From NCBI GenBank assembly GCA_038532435.1, contig JBCBAP010000065.1, forward strand, positions 1-19,452: a stretch of 19,452 nucleotides of DNA. The letters are read 5' to 3'. This document shows positions 6,766-12,390 of this stretch, in pieces. A program made the position numbers and the translations under genes. The notes below the pieces were generated by a model. It saw only the letters and a program-made list of their open reading frames with translations. It was not told where the DNA came from and ran no database searches. Position 1 is the stretch's first letter. Each line of letters opens with the position of its first letter. Source of the DNA: JBCBAP01 sp038532435. Its GTDB lineage: Bacteria; Pseudomonadota; Alphaproteobacteria; Rhodobacterales; Rhodobacteraceae.

Positions 6766-8078
6766 AGAAGACACTTTTTGCGGCCGTGATGGGCGCGCTG
6801 GCAGGCGTTCTGGTCACCACACAGTTCGTGGGGCCGATCCTCGCGCAGGAGACCGAGCGTCAGCGGAGCACCTACGAGTATCTCGACCTGTTCGGCAACA
6901 TCTTCGAGCGGGTGCGGGCGGGCTATGTGGAAGGTGTCGACGATCGGGACCTGATCGAGAGCGCGATCAACGGGATGCTGACCTCCCTCGATCCCCATTC
7001 GAGCTATCTGCCGCCGGATGATTTCGACGACATGCGCGTCTCGACCCGCGGTGAGTTCGGCGGGCTCGGCATCGAGGTGACCCAGGAGGAGGGCTTCATC
7101 AAGGTCGTCTCCCCCATCGATGATACACCCGCCTCCGACGCAGGGATCGAGTCCGGCGACTACATCACCCATGTGGACGGGGAGAGCGTGCTCGGCCTCA
7201 CCCTGACCGAAGCGGTGGATCTGATGCGCGGTCCCGTGGGATCGGAGATCGTGATCACCGTGGTTCGCGATGTGAACGAAGAGCCGTTCGACGTCACGCT
7301 CGTGCGCGACACGATCAAGATCCAGGCAGTGCGCGGACGGCTCGAGGGAGACTCAGTCGTGCTGCGGCTGACCACGTTCAACCAACAGACGTTCGACAAC
7401 CTGCGGTCCGAGTTCAACGAGCAGATCGATGCGGCGGGCGGATCCGACGAGGTCGCCGGTATCGTGCTTGACCTGCGCAACAACCCGGGCGGTCTGCTGA
7501 GCCAGGCCATCCAGGTGTCCGATGCGTTCCTCGAGCGGGGTGAGATCGTCTCCACCCGGGGTCGCGACCCGCAGGACAGCGACCGGTACAACGCGTCCTC
7601 CGGCGATATCACCGAAGGCAAGCCCATCGTGGTGCTCATCAACGGTGGCTCCGCCTCCGCCTCGGAAATCGTCGCGGGCGCGCTGCAGGATCATCGCCGG
7701 GCGATCGTGATCGGGGAGAAGAGCTTCGGCAAGGGCTCGGTCCAGACGATCATCCCGCTGCAGGGCAACGGCGCCATGCGCCTGACGACGGCGCGCTACT
7801 ACACGCCCTCGGGCCGGTCGATCCAGGCATTGGGCATCGAGCCGGACATCCTCGTGCGGCGGCGCCTGCCCGGTGAGGAGGAGGATCTGAGCGCGCGGCG
7901 GTCCGAAGCGGATCTGCGTGGCAGCCTTGAGAATGACAGCCTTACGGACGCGGAGCGGCGTCTCCTCGAGCAGGAGCGGGAGCGGCTCGAGGCCGACGCC
8001 CAGCGGCGCAACGATGACTACCAGCTCGCCTACGCGCTCGACATCCTCAAGGGCCTCGCGGTTCTGCGCGAAGACTGA
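6762..8078 (+). CDS. ctpA: Carboxy-terminal processing protease (S41 family)
   Basis: 438 residues. ATG 6762 overlaps the envC stop (ATGA), with an AGGACGG-type ribosome-binding site just upstream. Residues 1-29 are a signal peptide (MKKTLFAAVM..., cleavage near ILAQ-E), so it works in the periplasm. Residues about 98-175 are a PDZ domain (FGGLGIEVTQEEGFIKVV). The protease domain follows with VLDLRNNPGG (236-244), the catalytic serine region GGSASASE (S299), and FGKGSVQ with the general-base Lys K324 and Q328. The S-25-K-4-Q spacing matches the Ser-Lys catalytic dyad of Prc/CtpA. Family members degrade or process periplasmic proteins and lipoproteins, including cell-wall hydrolases. A charged coiled coil (about 375-420) ends the protein. 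Its position after envC suggests control of wall-cleaving enzymes, which is inference. Confidence 0.95.
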   Translation: MKKTLFAAVMGALAGVLVTTQFVGPILAQETERQRSTYEYLDLFGNIFERVRAGYVEGVDDRDLIESAINGMLTSLDPHSSYLPPDDFDDMRVSTRGEFGGLGIEVTQEEGFIKVVSPIDDTPASDAGIESGDYITHVDGESVLGLTLTEAVDLMRGPVGSEIVITVVRDVNEEPFDVTLVRDTIKIQAVRGRLEGDSVVLRLTTFNQQTFDNLRSEFNEQIDAAGGSDEVAGIVLDLRNNPGGLLSQAIQVSDAFLERGEIVSTRGRDPQDSDRYNASSGDITEGKPIVVLINGGSASASEIVAGALQDHRRAIVIGEKSFGKGSVQTIIPLQGNGAMRLTTARYYTPSGRSIQALGIEPDILVRRRLPGEEEDLSARRSEADLRGSLENDSLTDAERRLLEQERERLEADAQRRNDDYQLAYALDILKGLAVLRED

Positions 8079-8092
8079 CCCCCGACGGCAGG

Positions 8093-8126
8093 GGCGGCGA
8101 CCCGGGGCATCGAGCCCCGCGCCGCC
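8093..8126 (+). other. GC-rich bulged hairpin between ctpA and rppH
   Basis: GGCGGCG (8093-8099) pairs with CGCCGCC (8120-8126), and CGGGGC (8103-8108) pairs with GCCCCG (8114-8119). The loop is ATCGA and ACC (8100-8102) is bulged on one side. That makes 13 base pairs, nearly all GC. No T-run follows, so intrinsic termination is doubtful. It may protect the upstream mRNA, act as a Rho-associated 3' end or separate ctpA and rppH expression. Confidence 0.55.
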
Positions 8127-8170
8127 GCTGTCGTTGACACTCCCCGCATCGATTGAGAGGACGGCGCGCC

Positions 8171-8665
8171 ATGGCATCGCTCACGGACGCGGAAATCGCC
8201 GCATTACCCTACCGGCCCTGCGTCGGCGTCATGCTGATGAATGCGAATGGTCGCGTCTTCGTCGGTCAGCGGCGGGACAGTTCCGCGGGCGCCTGGCAGA
8301 TGCCGCAGGGGGGCATCGATCCGGGTGAAGCGCCCGAGACCGCGGCCCTGCGCGAGTTGTGGGAGGAGACCGGCGTCACTGGCGACAAGGTATACGAGGT
8401 CGCCCGAACTCTCGATCCGGTACGCTACGACCTGCCCCATGACCTGGTGCCCAAGCTCTGGAAGGGGCGGTACCGGGGGCAGGAGCAGGTATGGTTCCTC
8501 TTCCGGTTCACCGGCTCCGACGCGGACGTGAACATCGATACCGAGCATCCGGAGTTCAGCGCGTGGCGGTGGCTCGAGCCCGCAGAACTGCCGGAGCGGA
8601 TCGTGCCCTTCAAGCGCGCGGTCTACGAAACGGTGCTGGACAGGTTTGCGGCCCACGTGGGCTGA
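8171..8665 (+). CDS. rppH: RNA pyrophosphohydrolase (Nudix)
   Basis: 164 residues, typical for RppH. Removes pyrophosphate from the 5' end of mRNA to start its decay. ATG 8171 is chosen because GAGAGG (8155-8160) lies 10 bases upstream and MASLTDAEIAALPYRPCVGV is the usual start. The Nudix box GX5EX7REUXEEXGU is complete at residues 47-69 (G47, E53, R61, E62, E65, E66, G68). YRPCVGVMLMN, WQMPQGGIDPGE and KRAVYETVL near the end are RppH hallmarks that distinguish it from other Nudix hydrolases. It follows ctpA by 92 bases containing a strong hairpin. Its stop is 8 bases from the convergent stop of the lipoprotein gene on the other strand. Confidence 0.94.
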   Translation: MASLTDAEIAALPYRPCVGVMLMNANGRVFVGQRRDSSAGAWQMPQGGIDPGEAPETAALRELWEETGVTGDKVYEVARTLDPVRYDLPHDLVPKLWKGRYRGQEQVWFLFRFTGSDADVNIDTEHPEFSAWRWLEPAELPERIVPFKRAVYETVLDRFAAHVG

Positions 8666-8673
8666 CATATCCT

Positions 8674-9756
8674 TCAGATGCCCGGTGCGGCAGGATCTGA
8701 ACCGGCCGCAAGACCGCTGGACCCCGGGCCGGAGGCGCCCGGCAGACCCGAGCCGGAGGCGTCCGGCAGACCGGGGCCGGAACCGCTGGGAAACCCAAGA
8801 TCTCCGCCGGGAAGACCGCCGCCGCCCGATACCGGAAGTGCATCATCGTTCAGTCCGTAGATCGCGCCGATCAGCACCGTGTCCGGGTCGGCGAGGGTAA
8901 TGACCCCGCCGAACTCCGCCGCGTCCGGGCCGTTGAGCGTGCCGTCAAACGGTCCGGTCGTCCCTTCAACAAGGGACTGGGGAAGGGGACTGCGGGCGGG
9001 ACCCGCGGTGGCGGTCCCGAAAAAGGCCGACCCGGTCAGAACGCCGTCGAGCGCGATGTCATTCATCGCACCTGACGCGGCGGGTCCATCATAGAAGACA
9101 TCCTCGATCCCGCCGGACACCCGCCGGGCGAAGAAATCGACCTCGAGCGTCACCTCGCCCGTGACCGTGTTCATCACGACATCCCCTGTCTCCCCGGTGC
9201 GGGGCAGAACCGAGCCGGACAGCACACCGGAGAACTGCGCCTCTCCGAAAAACGGGATCTCGTCATCCGGCGTTGGGTCGGCGGCGACAAAATGGGCGGC
9301 TTCGGCGATGTCGGTACCAGACCCCCCGGGGCGCAGCGCCCAGTAGCCGGGCGCGGTGTATGTGGTGAGGCTTCCGGGACCGGCGAGCTCTGCCATGATC
9401 GTCGCGTTCGAGCCCGCGAGAGTTGGATCGCCGAAACCGGCTGGAACGAGGCTGAGCGGTGCGCCGAGCCCATCTATCGTGACTTCAGCCCCTGAGGCCG
9501 TCAGCGTCACGGAGACGGCTCTCGCCTCGCTGGATGCGGGGTTCAGGTTGCCAGCACCGTCGCGCGCGACAACCGCAGTCAGGCTTTCCGAAAAGACAGG
9601 CTCCGGCGCAGGATCGGAAGTCAGTAGGACGGTTGTGGTTGTAGCCGCCTCTCCACCCTGCGCTGCCTGGGTTCGCGAGGGTGACGGGTTGCAGGCGGCG
9701 AGTACGAGGGCGCTGACGATCATGGCGCACCCCGACGCATCGCGACACCCACGCAT
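8674..9756 (-). CDS. TbpB-barrel-like surface lipoprotein with repetitive C-terminal tail
   Basis: 360 residues from ATG 9756, one base after the DUF1285 stop. The frame stays open further upstream inside DUF1285, but a lipobox, VLAAC (C22), supports this start or the in-frame ATG at 9723. The lipoprotein is probably exported and lipidated. The body (about 55-300) has the repeated pattern PGYWALRPGG, AQFSGVLSGSV, GEVTLEVDFFARRVSGGI, LTGSAFFGTA and AEFGGVITLADPDTVLIGAIYG. This resembles the transferrin-binding-protein-B beta-barrel domain widespread in proteobacterial lipoproteins. Most such bacterial proteins have no demonstrated transferrin role. Residues 302-360 are a low-complexity Gly/Pro/Ser tail with tandem SGxGLPxA units. 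No Slam-type translocator gene is visible nearby. Ligand unknown. Confidence 0.75.
   Translation of the reverse strand: MRGCRDASGCAMIVSALVLAACNPSPSRTQAAQGGEAATTTTVLLTSDPAPEPVFSESLTAVVARDGAGNLNPASSEARAVSVTLTASGAEVTIDGLGAPLSLVPAGFGDPTLAGSNATIMAELAGPGSLTTYTAPGYWALRPGGSGTDIAEAAHFVAADPTPDDEIPFFGEAQFSGVLSGSVLPRTGETGDVVMNTVTGEVTLEVDFFARRVSGGIEDVFYDGPAASGAMNDIALDGVLTGSAFFGTATAGPARSPLPQSLVEGTTGPFDGTLNGPDAAEFGGVITLADPDTVLIGAIYGLNDDALPVSGGGGLPGGDLGFPSGSGPGLPDASGSGLPGASGPGSSGLAAGSDPAAPGI
8728..8775. repeat. Two tandem 24-bp units in the lipoprotein gene tail
   Basis: Two 24-base units (8728-8751 and 8752-8775) differ at only a few positions and begin GCCGGAGGCG. More diverged partial copies flank them. 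On the minus strand they encode the eight-residue units SGPGLPDA and SGSGLPGA. In-frame 24-base units of this kind can change in number by slippage. Confidence 0.75.
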
Positions 9757-9757
9757 C

Positions 9758-10360
9758 TCAGGTCTGCGCCTCCAACTCCTCCGCCCGCATGAAGGGGAAG
9801 AACACGCCCGCGGACCAGACGCCAAGCCAGTCCGTCCCGTCGACGGAGGCCACCTCGGCCATGTCGACCAGCCGGTAGAAGCTCTTGCGGTCAATCAGGG
9901 CCTCGAGACCGCGGCGGATGTGGATGTAAGGTGACGGCTCACCGGTCACAGCGTCGAAACTGACCCGCAGGGTGTTTTCCTCCCCCGCGACCGCATGGTC
10001 TCCCACATGCGTCTCAAACGTGATGATTTGAGCCCTGCCGTTCCCCGTCACCTCGAAATCGAGGGCCACAAAGGGGGCGTCATCCACCATGATCCCGAGC
10101 TTTTCCACCGGGGTCACGAGAAAGAACTTGCCGTCCTCGCGCTTGAGCACAGACGAAAAGAGCTTCACGAGCGGTTTCCGACCGATCGGGCTGCCATTGT
10201 AGAACCAGGTTCCGTCCCGGGCGATGCGCATGTCGATATCACCGCAGAACGGCGGGTTCCACTTGTCCACCGGCGGCAGACCACGCGGCGCAGCCGCCCG
10301 CACCGCGGTTGCGATTGCATCCGCGCTCGGTGTCGCGGCAGTGTGATTTGCATCTGACAC
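9758..10360 (-). CDS. DUF1285 family protein
   Basis: 200 residues from GTG 10360. The start is preceded by AGGAGG at 10 bases, so it is preferred over the longer open frame that runs back into moxR. Conserved DUF1285 segments are present: WNPPFCGDIDMRIARDGTWF (34-53), FYNGSPIGRKPLVKLFSSVL (53-72), REDGKFFLVTPVEK (74-87), MVDDAPFVALDFEV (91-104), and the C-terminal WLGVWSAGVFFPF. No signal peptide or membrane segment is seen, so it is cytosolic. The family is widespread in proteobacteria, is structurally characterised, and has no firmly established function that I know of. It is divergent from moxR with 94 bases between the starts. The lipoprotein gene follows after one base, suggesting co-transcription. 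Confidence 0.9.
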   Translation of the reverse strand: MSDANHTAATPSADAIATAVRAAAPRGLPPVDKWNPPFCGDIDMRIARDGTWFYNGSPIGRKPLVKLFSSVLKREDGKFFLVTPVEKLGIMVDDAPFVALDFEVTGNGRAQIITFETHVGDHAVAGEENTLRVSFDAVTGEPSPYIHIRRGLEALIDRKSFYRLVDMAEVASVDGTDWLGVWSAGVFFPFMRAEELEAQT

Positions 10361-10454
10361 GTGACCCGGGCCTCCTGTGATGACTGTCCTTCTGGTGGAA
10401 TTGATATAGTTTGATCCCACGAGACACCATATGTGACCGATTGGAGGCTTTGCC
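10361..10454. promoter_or_regulatory. Divergent intergenic region of DUF1285 and moxR
   Basis: These 94 bases separate two divergent start codons and must hold both promoters. AGGAGG for the minus gene and GGAGG (10443-10447) for moxR bound it. The middle (about 10399-10415) is distinctly AT-richer than its surroundings and carries TTGATATAG followed by TTGATC. I found no convincing -35/-10 pair with proper spacing on either strand, so no specific promoter is assigned. Confidence 0.5.
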
Positions 10455-11468
10455 ATGACCGACGCCACCGGGGATCTGACGACGGAGATCGAAGCGACCG
10501 GGGCACTGCTGCGGCAGGCCCGCGACATGGTTGCGCGCCGCGTCATCGGTCAGGACACGGTGGTCGATCTGTCCCTCACTGCCCTTTTGTGCGGGGGGCA
10601 CGGGCTGCTCGTCGGGGCGCCGGGTCTGGCAAAGACCCGGCTGGTTGAAACGCTCGGCACCGTGATGGGCCTCGACGCGAACCGGGTGCAGTTCACGCCG
10701 GATCTGATGCCCTCCGACATCCTCGGTGCCGAGGTGTTAGAGACCGATGTGGCAACGGGCAACCGCGCGTTCCGTTTTATCGAGGGGCCGATTTTCTGCC
10801 AGTTGCTGATGGCCGATGAGATCAACCGCGCCGGGCCGCGCACGCAGTCCGCGCTCCTGCAGGCGATGCAGGAGAAGGAGGCGACCGTGGCCGGTGAGCG
10901 TCGCGCTCTTGGCTCTCCCTTCCACGTGCTGGCGACCCAGAACCCGATCGAGCAGGAGGGGACCTATCCGTTGCCCGAAGCGCAGCTTGACCGGTTTCTT
11001 GTGCAGATCGATGTGCCCTATCCGAGCCGGGAGGCGGAGCGGGAGATCGTTCTTGCCACAACCGGAGTGGACGATGCGGACGTCTCTCAGGTTTTCGATG
11101 CGGCATCGTTGATCGCTGCGCAAACCATGCTTCGACGGATGCCTGTAGGTGATGGCGTGCTGAACGCGATCCTCGATCTGGTCCGGGCGGCACGTCCGGG
11201 GGAGGCCGACACGCCGGCGTTCGTGACCGAAGCGGTGAGCTGGGGTCCCGGTCCGCGCGCGGCACAGGCGCTGATGATGACGGTGCGGGCCCGCGCGCTT
11301 CTGCAGGATCGGCTCGCCCCGAGCCTTGAGGATGTGGAGGCGATGGCCGCTCCGGTGCTCAAGCACCGCATGGCGCTCAGTTTTGCCGCCCGTGCCGCGG
11401 GCAACACCATTGACAATGTGATCGCGCAGTTGGTCAGCGAGACCATGCGCACCGAGGCTGCGGCCTGA
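10455..11468 (+). CDS. MoxR-family AAA+ ATPase
   Basis: 337 residues. ATG 10455 follows GGAGG by 7 bases. MoxR proteins are cytosolic ATP-driven chaperones that work with VWA-domain partners. The AAA_3 core is complete: Walker A GAPGLAKT (54-61), FTPDLMPSDILGAEV (80-94), Walker B LLMADEINRAGPRTQSALL (D121, E122), LQAMQE, sensor 1 ATQNP (N163), and EAQLDRF with the Arg finger (R180). The C-terminal lid (about 230-330) carries the SWGPGPRAAQALMMTVRARA motif of the MoxR subfamily. The stop codon overlaps the DUF58 start by one base (TGATG), so translation is coupled. It heads a four-gene operon with DUF58 and two large membrane proteins, the arrangement expected for a MoxR-VWA system. Confidence 0.95.
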   Translation: MTDATGDLTTEIEATGALLRQARDMVARRVIGQDTVVDLSLTALLCGGHGLLVGAPGLAKTRLVETLGTVMGLDANRVQFTPDLMPSDILGAEVLETDVATGNRAFRFIEGPIFCQLLMADEINRAGPRTQSALLQAMQEKEATVAGERRALGSPFHVLATQNPIEQEGTYPLPEAQLDRFLVQIDVPYPSREAEREIVLATTGVDDADVSQVFDAASLIAAQTMLRRMPVGDGVLNAILDLVRAARPGEADTPAFVTEAVSWGPGPRAAQALMMTVRARALLQDRLAPSLEDVEAMAAPVLKHRMALSFAARAAGNTIDNVIAQLVSETMRTEAAA

Positions 11469-12382
11469 TGGCATCACCCCCGTTTGAGAGCCTCGATGTT
11501 CCGGGCCGCGCGGTCTGGCTCAGGCGTGATGCGGAGAAGATCGGGGGCTCGCTGCCACCCCTCCTGGCGGAGGCAGAGCGGCTCGCGGCGACGATCGCGC
11601 TCGGCGTCCATGGCCGGCGACGGCCGGGAATGGGCGAGGAATTCTGGCAGTACCGCCAGGCGATGCCCGGCGACACCGCAAGCGACATCGACTGGCGCCG
11701 ATCCGGCCGTTCGGACACGCTCTTCATCCGGCAGATGGAGTGGTCAGCCTCCCAGACGGTATCGATCTGGGCAGACGATGCCCGGTCGATGGATTACAAG
11801 GGCGACCGCGCGGACCGGACGAAGGCGGAGCGGGCACGGCTGCTCACGCTTGCGCTGTCCGTGCTGCTCTCCGGAGCCGGAGAGCGGATCGCGCTCATGG
11901 GCACGCGGGCGGAACAGCCGGGGACCGGTGAGAACCATCTCCGCCGGATCGCCCTCACCCTGTCGGACCCGGCCGAGGATAGGAAAGACTATGGCGCACC
12001 ACCCCGCTGGCCCGACCGGATGGGCGGGCAGGCGGTGCTGCTTTCCGATTTCATGGGCGATGCGGACGAGATCCTCGCGGGCGTCGGCGCCGTTGCCGAC
12101 CACGGCATTACCGGCGCGCTGGTCCAGATCCTCGACGACAGCGAGGAAGATTTTCCCTTTGACGGGCGGACCCTGTTCCAGTCCGTCGGGGGCACGATTG
12201 ATTTCGAAACGCAGCGGGCCCGCGCCCTGCGCGAGGCCTACCATGCCCGGTTGCGGGAGCGGCGCGCCCTGCTGGAGGATATCGCACGGAGGACCGGGTG
12301 GCACCTGCTGGTGCACCACACGTCCGAAAGCCCGCGCAAGGCGCTGTTGTGGCTCTACACCTTGCTGCGGGGAGGGGAATAG
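11468..12382 (+). CDS. DUF58 domain protein (MoxR partner)
   Basis: 304 residues. ATG 11468 overlaps the moxR stop. The DUF58 signature lies at residues 49-91: GRRRPGMGEEFWQYRQAMPG followed by DTASDIDWRRSGRSDTLFIRQ. After it a VWA-like fold begins at VSIWADDARSMDY (98-110). The first motif of a metal-ion-dependent adhesion site would be DxSxS. Here it reads D103-D-A-R-S107, so the first Ser is Ala and metal binding may be lost. No membrane span is evident, unlike many DUF58 proteins that carry N-terminal helices. DUF58 genes almost always follow moxR and are thought to be the adaptor or substrate of the ATPase. The next gene starts 8 bases later. Confidence 0.92.
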   Translation: MASPPFESLDVPGRAVWLRRDAEKIGGSLPPLLAEAERLAATIALGVHGRRRPGMGEEFWQYRQAMPGDTASDIDWRRSGRSDTLFIRQMEWSASQTVSIWADDARSMDYKGDRADRTKAERARLLTLALSVLLSGAGERIALMGTRAEQPGTGENHLRRIALTLSDPAEDRKDYGAPPRWPDRMGGQAVLLSDFMGDADEILAGVGAVADHGITGALVQILDDSEEDFPFDGRTLFQSVGGTIDFETQRARALREAYHARLRERRALLEDIARRTGWHLLVHHTSESPRKALLWLYTLLRGGE

Positions 12383-12390
12383 TAACCGCG

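Noticed and set aside
8674..9756. Functional transferrin receptor
   Set aside because: Only the general TbpB-type barrel pattern is visible. The domain is common in lipoproteins of free-living bacteria, and no TonB-dependent TbpA-like partner is nearby.
9757..9894. N-terminal extension of the lipoprotein frame
   Set aside because: It lies inside the DUF1285 coding region and would bury the signal sequence and lipobox 46 residues into the protein.
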